The position numbers were made by a program, and so were the translations under genes. A stretch of DNA of 64,000 bases from Streptomyces zingiberis (GTDB taxonomy: Bacteria; Actinomycetota; Actinomycetes; Streptomycetales; Streptomycetaceae): contig NZ_JAATEN010000022.1 of assembly GCF_012034935.1 (NCBI RefSeq), positions 1-64,000 on the forward strand, read 5' to 3'. Of the stretch, positions 15,001-20,995 are shown in pieces (the stretch's first letter is position 1; each line of letters begins with the position of its first letter). The notes below the pieces were generated by a model that worked only from the letters and a program-made list of their open reading frames with translations, was not told the origin of the DNA and did not search any database.

Positions 15001-18000
15001 GACCACCCTCACCACCGGGCCGGGCCGGCCCACCGCGCCGGAGCCGGGCTACCCGGAGCCCGACTACTGGAACGCGCCGTGGGACGGGCCCTCCGCGGTG
15101 CCCGCCCCGGCCGGGATCGTGGTCCGCGAGATCCGCGACGGAAACGGCCAGGTCTTCGGCGCGGCCTCGTTCTCCCGGCGGGACTGGGCCCTGCGGGAGG
15201 GCTTCTACGGCGGCCTGCGCGCCGCGAGCCACTACACCGAGTGGAGCCGCGGCCCGGCCGGGGAGCGCGTGGCGCGGCAGCGCCCCCTGCCCGCCACCGG
15301 ATCCGGCTCCACCTTCTTCTGGACCTCCCACGGCTCGGCGGACGGCTACACCGTCGCCACCGCGGAGGACCTCCCCACCGGCGCCGACAGCGAGACCGTC
15401 GGCCGCCTGCTCGGCCCCGGCATCGCCGCGGCGGGCTTCACCAGCGTCACCGTCCTCGCCTGCGCGCCCGAGGACACCGGCCGGCGCCCCGGCCGCGCCG
15501 GGAACGCCCCCGCCGGGCCGGCGGGCCTGACGGACCTGACGAACCTGACGGACGTCTCCAGCGCGGTCCGGCGGGCGCAGGGCATCGCCGACGCCACGGG
15601 CCTCGACGTCTACCTGGTCACCGGCCGGGCGGCCGTCACCCGGGGACAGGACGGGAACGGGGCCCCGGCGGCCACCGTCCACCTGCTGGAGGCCGCCGAC
15701 GGCCGGGCCACCGGCTGGCTCCGCGTCCCGCCCACCTCCCGGCCCGGGCTGGCGCGGTTCCCCGACCCCGCCCCGCCGGCCACCGGCGCCGGGACGCCCG
15801 GCGGACGGCCGTGGCACGTCCCCGGCTGGCGGGTCCCCGGCTCGTCCCAGGCCGTCCACTTCACCCCGCTCTACGGGCAGCGGGAGTGGCGGAACCTGAG
15901 CGCGCGCTTCGAGTTCGAGCTGGCGCGGCGGCTGGCCGCCCGGCAGGAGGCCGTCGAGGGCGCCCGCCGCGCCGTCGCCCGGCTCCACACCTACCTGGCC
16001 CAGCGGCACGGGCCCGCCGCCGCCGACCGCGCCTTCCTCGCCGGGACCCCCACCGCGGACCTGCTCGGGGAACCGGACGCGGTGGGCCGGTTCCTGGCGA
16101 CCGGGCCGGGGGTGCCGCATCTCGTCCAGGCGTTCGCGAACGCCGCCTACGCCTCCGCCGAGCCCGGCACGCTGCTGCGCACCCTGCCGGGGTGGCTCAG
16201 CTCGCCCTCGGCGCCGCGCCCGCGGGGCCACCGGGGCGGCGCCTACCGGTTCGCGCACGACCTCCGCGGCTTCCGGTACGTGGGGGGTACGGCCGGCCCC
16301 GCCCTGTGGACGCTCCAGGCCCTGCGGGCCGTCGGCGCGGACCCGTCCGAACTGGCGGCCTTCCGCCAGGCGATGCTGGCCTGGGCCGTCCTGACCGACA
16401 CCCAGTCCCTGTCCGAGGCGGTGCGCGCCTCGCACCTGGCCGGCCTGGGCGACGACACCGAGCGCGCCGCCGTCGGCCTCGAAGGCGCCCGCCTGCACCG
16501 GTGGGCCGCGCGCACCTTCGCGCCCGGTCTGCCGCTGCCGCACCACGAGGTGTACGCCCGCACCGCCGCCTTCGAGAACGACTACGGCATCCCCGTGCCC
16601 GGGGACATGATCAAGGCGCTGAACGCGGCGCTGACCGGGGGCCCGACGCACACCGAGGAACAGTCGAACCGGGCCGACGCGGCGCGGGCGTGGCTGGAAC
16701 GGTACGGGGACGAGGGCCGCCGGGCCCTGGCCGCGCTGCACCCGGGCCATCTGATCGCGCTGCACCTCTACACCGACACGGATCACAAGCTGTTCAAGCC
16801 GTACGTCACGGGAACCCGCTTCGGCGCGCTCGCCGGCCGCTGGCTGCTCAGGGAGCGGGTGTGGCGGCACGCGCGCGCGGAGGTCGGAGAGGAGTCCTTC
16901 GACCTGCTGAAGGACGACCCGGACCTCAACCAGGCCATCGACGACCTGGCGGACCTGGGGCCGGACGCGAGCGGGCCGGCGGTCCTGGAGATCCGGCGCC
17001 GGGTGAACCGGGTCGCCGACCGCCTGCACGCCGCCATGCCCGCGCACGTCGGCATGGTGGCCGAGGCGCTGGAGATCCTGCCCCCCATGAACCGGCCGGT
17101 GTGGTGGGGCGGCTGGCTCCCCGGCGGCCTGGACCAGCTGGGGGATTCGCCGCTGGTCATGGACTCCGTCCTGTTCGTCCCGCGGTTCCGCTCCACCACC
17201 GAGTCCCAGTCCATGGCGCTGGCGTACATGCGGGACGACCAGGACGGCGCCGAGGACCGCCACCCGATGGTGGCCTACGTGGGGCATTCCGTCGCCCGCC
17301 AGGTGACGCCCTTCTCCGCGTGGATCGACGAGGAGGAGGTGCTCTACGCGCCGGGCACGGTGCTCACGATCCACGCCCGTGAGCCCAACGAGGACCCGAC
17401 GACCGGGGAGCCGTACGCCGACTACCTCCTGGAGGAGATGCCCCCGTACCCGCCCGCGGCGCTGCACAACGCGGACGACGGGAGGTGGCCGCGGATCGTC
17501 GAACTCCCCGACGGCGTCGCCGACTCCGACGAGGGCGCCGCCGCCGACCGGGCCTTCGAGGCGTTCGGCGACGATCGCGACGGCTCCGTCTCCCCGGAGC
17601 CGGAATCGCCCGCCCCGCCCGTGTCGCGCGGCGACTACCGGCGTACCGACGAGCTCACCGCGGACCTCGACGGCGTCCGCTACGCCCTGCACGAGTCCCC
17701 GGGGGAGGGCGACCGGAATGTCCCCGCCCTGTACTTCGCCCTGCGGTACACGGCCACCGCCGAGCTCCGGGACGCCGGTGTCGAGACCGCCGACGGCTTC
17801 CGCGAATGGCTGGCGGGGAACCTCACCGACGCCGACGTCTCCCCGGCGTCCGCCGCGGCGGTGCCCCCGCTGTCCATGTCGGGCACCATCGCGGTGGTCC
17901 GGCTGGAGCGGATCGGCGTGGAACTCGACGTCGCCCAGCGCACGCAGGCGATGCTCCTCGGCGACCGGCTCCCCACCCCGGAGGTCACGCTCAGCCCGGT

Positions 18001-19810
18001 CCAGCGCCTCCGGCTGCTGCTCATCGACCCGTCCCGCGGCGACAGGGCCGCGAACCCGGCGCTGCCCATGGACGCCCTCGTGACCGCGGCCGCCCGCGCG
18101 CTCGGCACGGTCGTGGCCGTGGCGGGGCCGGACGGAGCGGTGACCTTCCACCCCGTCGGCGCCACGGACGGCAGCGACGGTGCCGAGGGTGACGGCACGC
18201 CCGGCGAGGCCGGAGCCGTGCGTCCCGGCACCCCCGGCGAGGCCACCGAGCCACCCGCGCTCCTCGTCCACGACCAGGAGCGGGACCGGTACCTCTCCGG
18301 GCTCCCCGGCGGCCCCGCCGACACCGGGCCGGCCGGGTCCCCGGGCAGCAGCAGCCCCGGAGACCTCGGCGATCTCGGCAGTCTCGGTGATCTCGTGGAC
18401 ACCGGGGGCGCCTACTCCGACAGCGCCCGGCTGGCCCGGGTGGCCGAGGCCCTCTCCGCCGCGCCCGGCCCGGTCCGCGACCGGCTGCGGGAGCTGGTCT
18501 CCCAGGGAGGGCGGGACGGCAGGCGCCGGGCGCCGGACTGGACCATGGCCCGCCTCCGCTATCTGACGGAGGCCGTGGAGTTCGAGCGGCGGCTCGCCCA
18601 CCACCTCGCCGGCCACCCGGCCGTCAACGCCCAGCTCGCCGTCATGACACGGGTCCTGTGGCAGCGTGCCGAGGCCGTCGGCCGCTGGGCCGAGCTGGGC
18701 TCGGACGACCCCACGATCGACGGCGCCGTGGGCACCGACCGCGCGCGGCTGCGGGCGGTCGCGGTGTCGGGCAATCTGCGCGAGCGGATGGGCATGCTCT
18801 GGATCGGCGCCCAGTCCCGGGAGGGGAACGGCGGCCTCATCTCCGAGCTGCTCGGCAGCCCCGACCCCAACCCGGCGGTGATCACCGCCGAGTACATCGT
18901 CTCGCGTCCCCCGTCCATGCTCATGATCGACCACAAGCTGCTGCTCGCGGGGGACCGGGAGTCGCCCGAGGCGCGGGCGACGCTGAAGGAGGTCGAGCGG
19001 GCGCTGCGGGTGCCGTTGCGCGTCGAGGACATCCGGCCGCCGCTGAGCGAGGCGGAGCGCTCCCTGATGGGCGGGGACGTCCTGCCCTGGATTCCGGGGG
19101 CGAACCGCTACGACATCTCCCTGCACAGCGCCCCGCACCGCGCGGCAGCGCGGAGCGGTGCCCTGGTCGAGGCCGGCACCTCCGGCTCGGCCGCCCGGCT
19201 GATGTCGCAGGCCGTGAAGATGCGCGAGGTCTGGGGCCTGGACATCGACCTGGGGCTGGTGCGCGCCGCGCTGCTGGCGGAGATGCTGCCGGTGCGCCAC
19301 CACTCCCTGGACGAGGTGATGCGCGGCTCGCAGCTCGTCCTGGACCGGCAGCGGGAGCGCGGCCGGCCCGAGCCGGGGCAGCTGGACTACGTCAACAACT
19401 GGGGCCGCTACTGGCGGATCTCCCCCCTCACCGAGGCCGAGCTGCGCGAACACGTGGCCGCCGACGGCCTCTTCCCCGACGAGCACGCCCTGGACACCCT
19501 GGGCTGGCTGGGGGACGGCACCTCCGGCCGCGACGAGGAGACGTTCCAGGCCTGGCTGGCCCGGTACCGGGGCGCGCTGGAGGACGTCCTCGACGTCCTG
19601 GCGGCGCTCGGCCCCGGCCAGGTGCCGGGCCCCCGCCGCGGTTCGGCGCCCGCCGGACCCGTGCCCGGCACCGGGCCCGGCCCCGTACCGGCCTCGGTCT
19701 CCGCCGGCGCGCTGGAGCGCCTGCTCGACGCGTGGTTCCACCGCCGGCGGCTGGACCCCCCGGACTCCCTGGACGAGAAGTTGCGCCGGATACTGTACGA
19801 CCGCCCCTGA
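2..19810 (+). CDS. Giant modular lonely-Cys-type protein with repeated ART-like and caspase-like domains (5' end outside window)
   Basis: The frame is open from base 2, so the first GTG at 35 is probably internal and the true start lies to the left. The visible part exceeds 6,600 residues. In order: two copies of a helical block ending in a (R/Y)NWSG motif (about 180-500 and 2650-3020); a lonely Cys domain (1830-2150, Cys at 1967); then repeated modules starting about 3890, 6360, 9290, 11040, 13380 and 15800. Each module has a conserved helical part and an ADP-ribosyltransferase-like part with VWWG, FRSTS and ExE-YPP motifs. Between modules are caspase-like domains (5680-6230, 8240-8780, 15110-15730) with an SH(G/A) histidine and a VLAC cysteine. 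A Ser/Glu/Asp-rich linker lies at 8870-9290. The C-terminus (17630-18300) resembles a degenerate OTU-like hydrolase. Family knowledge: such giants sit beside type VII secretion genes. Inference: a secreted effector. The substrate is unknown. Confidence 0.85.
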   Translation, partial: GGTVDQSAYRKVLVSSAVRIAQQPDATFGASIGIPHLQHALGQVTKLGENLVRNVLGKPTGPVTRAEVTRVLWAMAGAARRMGALDPASTEALGRPVLHLPPTEPWTPQRKQELWILTAHALAVHVDADDRFALAALHLAGKGAFGPAHVLREGGAVRGYNWSGAVAPGGLDLRTMGRETAPGGAMETAPAAWTAEGEPAEVLSVWTAADPKGMVVLRLADMPPMRVHDQELLALLDLAPLLRTTPLGVPLVLLSSRAGAPDRHSPLAQVITDRFGRDTWAYSGPLGVETPPDGAPLRLIERIDPATGVPGVWRKAWLRKEAATGVPVTSGTAMVSSPPAGAVAAADPLFAPQTLLTDDSGAVRGRNWTGEQITKLRADRALVVEARPGDDAEFVESNNPAPWGAEAYLVGADRVRGGKVRTHDGQVLSRADFARKLAADPALSALPAHVPVVLAIPKAGTQYLELMREVAGRLGRRVWAPSGEGRLRYDADLDAHVPTMIDRDEDAWPGDWVPFDPPATPARFQDRVWTSVAGRTFRDSDVMTMPLVTEGRRFGRTSIGDELAGRSWVLRRWFSLRKLHHDVPTTDGHVEISTEELIPDPAVYLAHYHGQPGRLYLRLRQGRTVVLNAADGGLYIGGLREVREAPAGHRINLEVCYGASPGDPRRPQRQHLPLPTVDDPLEELPLAQHVANVSGREVDAYTTSVGMAAFSDAHFLVDPPNGAPGRVVRFRPEPSDAELETLARQAFPDDEPGPVSPHTRQVTLRLLRALRQVLGEDIESDRGVADGRHATLLAGIGALETLRDNDPDLSPHTPFTKDLWTLAARRIDGGASDRLAHLRALETSWTWVLDRPDATLTAELGDDGLTYAAGEFAKPEREARIREILEKRTGTLSEADTTRAFWAMTAASEVLHGTEPAAQERLGRRVLHLPTTVPWNEDQLSDLGLLVARAHARRLDSADPDVLAALHLVGLGAFAPTVQIMEGGEVGGRNWSGVPAPDGVAPDRIRAVRLSGTGTVTDQLPPPWGASSPRPLTVLTGPARSDTVELHLPRAAGPVRVPDAELWALLDLDPVLRPAKIDTPALFVTSGFGVGDGGSRTQAFSDRTGRAAWAYTGPLELTGAGPGAPLTVTVRHDQNLGMWRRTTWNAQPATAAPGIVTTAGPASPVGSPQTGPETGPETDAPAGPASGTPRETGGPVAATTPAPPRAAWPEPETRRGPAGTFHIAPAAPPAPTAPSAVPGRDGDGTGERDARTGLAYPSPAQINVTPVTTTGAGPEDAGGTAMDISGDGPSEAGPAWAVSSWRPAGSAGRPRFTSMYGDRGWRRRSTALEYALAGLLGGLPDISEIARDAVGRLHGELVTRHGEAAATRAFFDPGAAPADPAAALAWTRSLPPGVLTLDELMTAFAHAAYAGPGLPPGVAGVLSRAPGNRSRYAPGSAYREVHDSRGFRRVGGERGPALRMLRTYAALGATRPQLVVFRAALIAWLIPADLQSLHEIVSDSHLAGLGDAEERTVALRDGAGLHVWASNTAHRSGFYESHADDPRIQHLTVPHHALYDRRYQLGRDATPNRLAVPDDLISLIEEVLGGDLPAHTQRGRELLRWLHRYGDRGEEALDLLTAAHLTALYLYSGPDYRLMKAYLNGERFGPAMSRRLVRLSAWTMTVKAAEVGQPDMVPMVLRRRDAFMDLFDAMWEVDDLAARTREVERLRRRVDAMADRALDELRLHVDMAIEALEILPPVNADVWWGDRGIPGPLNGPPAAGPIYGRDTITFPFFRSTSLLAGPAEGFMRRSKGTPGGAHLGLVHVPFSTAREVTPFVVFLSENEAAYPPGAAFDIAERSVVSTDPDQRNWYEAVVARERPPSRGGTPTPRPGAALPDDLFTIGTPDPGRQWPAPVLREVRDTSGRLLGMASFDHGDWAVRRAAYAGLGGVSGFVSWERDGDGPPVATRRTLPGGGSARGTFFYASHGGPDGLAPVTGDGGVRRDDGSLVGHLLAPSVRAGGFRSVTVLACGPGGIAHGEAAARARARRLADAVGLPVHMPVGRSAVTVGQDGATVVHTLEDLHGNSTGWVTEHPAGRPAAPSPTATDGSPATVAYPGPEQINTGGPDATPEQLEDAEAAGGRPWALSSWQPAGSPGRVRYAAFYRDRDWRALSVGLEDALAESLSENPQLVTVARVVTRGVYDRLAERYGPERAARAFFAPDAMPADPGAALDRVLTAPAGPEALEGLMIALVRAAYTGGGMPGPVAQALSGIGGARHAAESAYRAVHDSRGFRRVGGERGPALRLLRMAAATHLPPAALPSFRAALIAWLVSSDAQSLHEVLRDSHLIGMGDAAERAATDQDGAALHTWVAPHFTAAGLLDGGDDLPDALIPPHQALYERRMTFPRAVTGTMDIPGMLVNMTEAVLSGHRPRGQEHDRVKVLSAWLRRHGERGAEALERLTPAHMTALYLYSAADYRLMKALLNGERFGPGMSRHLVRHQVWEHLELAIGDGNTETLPLTVMNHPDFAEIHAGLRELAEGPDAVGGTAARLRRRVDDLANRVHDELRLHIDMAVEALEILPPAGTTVWWGERGAPGPLHAPAANGPVYGSGTIDVPIFRSTSLVEQSALEFAQSDMGVPERSHRKLIEVRDSTARDGRPFFKFMAEGEALYPPAMRFGVVSREPDTRTGPYPMLREVVTEITPLPELTGADDSSGPLPYAPAAFGDSVDDLFDLDAGRDSASDSGMSDISHLSDDPAADSVPPAVVLREVRDASGRLLGVASFDDGDWAVRQAAYGRLGGASEFVSWERDGDGPPVATRRELPGGGSARGTFFYASHAGPDGLAAVTGDGGVRRDDGGYVGRLLAPAIRAGGFRSLTVLACGPAGTAVGATGGVALARARARRLADAVGVPVHLPVGRAAVTAGGDGPAVLHTLEDGAGRATDWVTEYPSGRSAGSPPRPTSGRAARAGITYPGPALVNSAVDGDVDMSSGPESGEVSGSSESSGSPESSGSPESSGSSGSSGSGAASAVMSDEGLLFVPAFGAAPDADVVFSSDSGEASDSHVVFGHDSDEAPDLVMDSGPESGEVSESDGEPDDAPDAGTTTGRAPGRADNGLPFHTSSWRITGSPDVPRFTGLYGSPAWRQRSVEFEFALANALTMDPTVLAAARQALGRAHHFLAQRFGAEAAARTLVPPSDPAWQQTGDPVGRLLGPAATAELHQVMAAYANAVFAGAQAQGTVHGALPGRISYDGRPVIPLNRAERGQWQQHDALGFRQAGGVDGPALWLLQAARELGATDPELGALRAALIAWAVPAGLHSLPEVLRALHRLGLGSREERCALSLDAARMHNWVRDHFVPWERVPGDEQGQALAHRLRSPHTAVYGEVTRYPETATASVEVPGGLEAMVRELLVPGSPQVTDVERMAVAQDWLARHGAAGRAALLRLTPAHMAALFIYSLPDYQLMKAYLNGERFGRGTTRWLLRTVAWKTVVKGVDAAQSWEHHVPLTLRMYPGFGEIMSDVMHLGSLDLRDPETAWVRRRLDTVVDRFSFDLRLHIEMAAEALELLPPVARTVWWGDRGAPGPLTGQPAGPTQNLIMVPFFRSTSLGEDEALDFALDTRPAPSGTHRQLTEVSDSSARDISLFSRFLSETEALYPPASLYRQESRTLRRTEGRRFAHVRVREARDTPWPVPARPVPPEGDGLRLSLLYADPRWPVLRAEYETALGRVLTLDGAVVAGARSAVLALHAYLAGHVGPAAAASAFLPAVDPGTDPEERFDALTDEDAGVDTDTLMAAFASAAYGSPAGPSHPSLRLLWQERPGLRPDDVPATAPETEDHPWNGPWFRDRHDQLGHHVGTGHATRVEWLLRAFRSLPGTDPAELSALRTALIATHLGGGTHSLAELLEAAHRAGVREETEPVPAQTEAARLYLWADAVFDPRHRVRTEPALSEEFGDDGTLREQLIPPHQRLYLRTTAWLRPWITAGAAEPAAITAFARLEGSTWSGADLAALPWPAGPEARRRRAARRAWLLRHESPALLRNLTAAHVPALYLISGQDALLTDPELTTGPGSLDRLRDALGKLALRDIPRGVPEQRWSLFLLRDTRFRTLVRRAAFLPPDIPDRQAVLDGIAREAADRATGLAEGLRGELAVLRRMAGEALGLLPPLDTAAYWHTWEPGSLADAGSAMAGLTFTKPAFDTVTTSRETLARALRTPPPGEHHPVVYEVRRSSARDVAPFGRNPGVRQALYPRETSFQEVAREVRYDAALGRDLLHVTVRELPAPPAGQAWDREVLVRPVMRPDGSWAGVTGYTVQEAAERHSALRTFPELSYFKYFDTESGTWEADRVPVPWERGALFFAAPGDGRLVRLASRDGAKLVTAGQAGDHVRELLRAHDRPRPAALVVLGPPAGAGPLARRMADRSGVDTVGATAPSETYDRGSGAVPPFGLEVARDPGLPAPRWLVHTPEPGEGTGGGAPRDPWHHTDGLASLYADPRWPVASRAWERALGRALAGDTAVLAAARDAVRRLHEWLADRYGAERALSLLLPETVTGRENQETALRRTLDPRGDAGLPHLMSTFARGAGLTSWFSAPPPPDQEGNWYRDLHHDRGFPLAGGPARPAVDALTRYARLPGVLRADVLAFRDAVVGWLLPTGRHTLVEILLASREAGLGDTAERAATTGDAAHVHRWAEATWNPAARLGAALGGLRLPHRALYATGAGRPDPRASGGLVLPDGLARSIRSGEERLAGDFDPDGLLDRDDALHDWRQRHGGSPLDGLDPAHVTALHLLGGPDAALFAEDAPVTAAQRALAPALAGDLTLPVVMLSQPEILRLAERARALPADGPGRAQLLPALRQAVAAADSRLRAETRQHAALAAEALELLPPVRERVWWAGTLPGTLPEPSGGPDRTTGLTDGTPRSVATGRFHVARLESGIALEQLWAREPARGHHPVLFEVERSSARDIAVFAAEPLDGPVAYAEPADFTVLRRAIRTDPDTGRVYEHLLLAETPATTAAHTTGPVTALTTLTTGPGRPTAPEPGYPEPDYWNAPWDGPSAVPAPAGIVVREIRDGNGQVFGAASFSRRDWALREGFYGGLRAASHYTEWSRGPAGERVARQRPLPATGSGSTFFWTSHGSADGYTVATAEDLPTGADSETVGRLLGPGIAAAGFTSVTVLACAPEDTGRRPGRAGNAPAGPAGLTDLTNLTDVSSAVRRAQGIADATGLDVYLVTGRAAVTRGQDGNGAPAATVHLLEAADGRATGWLRVPPTSRPGLARFPDPAPPATGAGTPGGRPWHVPGWRVPGSSQAVHFTPLYGQREWRNLSARFEFELARRLAARQEAVEGARRAVARLHTYLAQRHGPAAADRAFLAGTPTADLLGEPDAVGRFLATGPGVPHLVQAFANAAYASAEPGTLLRTLPGWLSSPSAPRPRGHRGGAYRFAHDLRGFRYVGGTAGPALWTLQALRAVGADPSELAAFRQAMLAWAVLTDTQSLSEAVRASHLAGLGDDTERAAVGLEGARLHRWAARTFAPGLPLPHHEVYARTAAFENDYGIPVPGDMIKALNAALTGGPTHTEEQSNRADAARAWLERYGDEGRRALAALHPGHLIALHLYTDTDHKLFKPYVTGTRFGALAGRWLLRERVWRHARAEVGEESFDLLKDDPDLNQAIDDLADLGPDASGPAVLEIRRRVNRVADRLHAAMPAHVGMVAEALEILPPMNRPVWWGGWLPGGLDQLGDSPLVMDSVLFVPRFRSTTESQSMALAYMRDDQDGAEDRHPMVAYVGHSVARQVTPFSAWIDEEEVLYAPGTVLTIHAREPNEDPTTGEPYADYLLEEMPPYPPAALHNADDGRWPRIVELPDGVADSDEGAAADRAFEAFGDDRDGSVSPEPESPAPPVSRGDYRRTDELTADLDGVRYALHESPGEGDRNVPALYFALRYTATAELRDAGVETADGFREWLAGNLTDADVSPASAAAVPPLSMSGTIAVVRLERIGVELDVAQRTQAMLLGDRLPTPEVTLSPVQRLRLLLIDPSRGDRAANPALPMDALVTAAARALGTVVAVAGPDGAVTFHPVGATDGSDGAEGDGTPGEAGAVRPGTPGEATEPPALLVHDQERDRYLSGLPGGPADTGPAGSPGSSSPGDLGDLGSLGDLVDTGGAYSDSARLARVAEALSAAPGPVRDRLRELVSQGGRDGRRRAPDWTMARLRYLTEAVEFERRLAHHLAGHPAVNAQLAVMTRVLWQRAEAVGRWAELGSDDPTIDGAVGTDRARLRAVAVSGNLRERMGMLWIGAQSREGNGGLISELLGSPDPNPAVITAEYIVSRPPSMLMIDHKLLLAGDRESPEARATLKEVERALRVPLRVEDIRPPLSEAERSLMGGDVLPWIPGANRYDISLHSAPHRAAARSGALVEAGTSGSAARLMSQAVKMREVWGLDIDLGLVRAALLAEMLPVRHHSLDEVMRGSQLVLDRQRERGRPEPGQLDYVNNWGRYWRISPLTEAELREHVAADGLFPDEHALDTLGWLGDGTSGRDEETFQAWLARYRGALEDVLDVLAALGPGQVPGPRRGSAPAGPVPGTGPGPVPASVSAGALERLLDAWFHRRRLDPPDSLDEKLRRILYDRP

Positions 19811-19828
19811 CACAGGCACGAGGAGCTC

Positions 19829-20881
19829 ATGAACGACAAAGCCGCCGAGGCCGCCGCCGAGAACACGGCCGCCACGGCCGCCACCGCCGGGGCCGGCACC
19901 GCCGAGGACGCCGAGCCGCCGGTCCCCGAGGAGATCCGGGAGGCCGCCCGGCTCGCCCCCGACCACTGGCTCGGCATGGTCGACCCCACCTGGTCCGGCA
20001 CGGGCGAGCCGCCGAACTGGGCGGTGGTGGGGCAGTGGCGGTCCGGCCTGGACGGCGAGATCGAGGAGTGGCGCCCCAACGAGGAGTACCGCCCCTCGCC
20101 CCAGGCCCTCGGCTGGCCCGCGCCGACCGACCCGGTGGACGAGGCGGTGCAGCTCGCCGCCACCGGCTACGGCCCCGGCGACGCGGTGCCCCGCACGCTC
20201 GCCGCCGCGGAGGTCGCCGTCCTCCTCGGCCCCGGCGGCGCCCCGCTCTCCGCCACCTCGCCCGACGGGGCGCCGGTGGTACCGGTGTTCACCTCGCCCA
20301 CGTATCTGCACCTGGCCGGCCGCTTCGGCTACGAGCTGATCCCCGTCCCCCAGGTGGTGGACCGGCTGCCGGAGGGGCACGTGCTGTACCTCAACCCCTC
20401 CGGCCCGGTGTCCATGACGGTGGAGGCCGACGCGCTGCGGCTGGCGGTGGCGGAGACGGCCTCGGCGGTGGCGGCCCAGGGCGCGCCGAACCCGGCGGAC
20501 GCCGTCGGTACGCCGGAAGCGCCGGGCACGGCGGACGGCACGGACACGCCGGACGCCATGGGCACGGCGGACGCCATGGGCACGGCGGACGCCATGGGCA
20601 CGGCGGACGGCACGGGCACGGCGGACGGCGGCGCGGACGGGCGGACCGAACCGGCCGCCCGGCCCGGCGAGGAGGAGCCGCCGCCCGCGACGCCCGCCGC
20701 CGTACGCCTCTCGACGGTGGGGGGCGGCGCGAGCTCCGCCACCCCGGCCGCCTCCGCCGATGGAGGAGCCGGGGAACCCGCGGATCCCGGGGCCTCCGGG
20801 GCCTCCGGGGCATCCGGGGAGTCCGGGGAAGCAGCCGGGAGCGCCGGTGCCCCGGATTCCGGCCCGGCCTCCGCCGGCTGA
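19829..20881 (+). CDS. Type VII secretion system-associated protein (SseB-like), paralog 1
   Basis: This 350-residue protein starts 18 bases after the giant gene, with a GAGG-type ribosome site just upstream, so the two are probably co-transcribed. The N-terminal half has the family pattern PDHWLGMVDPTW, then WAVVGQW, GEIEEW, EYRPSPQALGWP and DPVDEAVQLAATGYG. A second part (PVVPVFTSPTYLHL to LYLNPSGPVSM, about residues 150-200) looks SseB-like. The C-terminal 140 residues are Ala/Gly/Asp-rich, contain a tandem repeat, and are probably disordered. No signal peptide or membrane segment is visible. Actinomycete members of this family are encoded with type VII secretion genes. A chaperone or adaptor role for the neighbouring giant protein is inferred from position only. 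Confidence 0.82.
   Translation: MNDKAAEAAAENTAATAATAGAGTAEDAEPPVPEEIREAARLAPDHWLGMVDPTWSGTGEPPNWAVVGQWRSGLDGEIEEWRPNEEYRPSPQALGWPAPTDPVDEAVQLAATGYGPGDAVPRTLAAAEVAVLLGPGGAPLSATSPDGAPVVPVFTSPTYLHLAGRFGYELIPVPQVVDRLPEGHVLYLNPSGPVSMTVEADALRLAVAETASAVAAQGAPNPADAVGTPEAPGTADGTDTPDAMGTADAMGTADAMGTADGTGTADGGADGRTEPAARPGEEEPPPATPAAVRLSTVGGGASSATPAASADGGAGEPADPGASGASGASGESGEAAGSAGAPDSGPASAG
20550..20630 (+). repeat. 18-bp tandem repeat inside the first T7SS-associated gene
   Basis: About four imperfect copies of an 18-bp unit (GGCACGGCGGACGCCATG) encode GTADAM-like hexapeptides. The unit length is a multiple of three, so copy-number change keeps the frame. It lies in the low-complexity tail, away from the conserved domain. 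Confidence 0.8.
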
Positions 20882-20995
20882 CCCCGGCCGCCGGGCCCTC
20901 GGCGACCGGCCCGTCCCACCGCGGCCACACCGGCCCTCCGCATCCGCCGCGGCCCGCCGCGGCACCCCGCACTGACGAACTGATGGAGATTCCCC

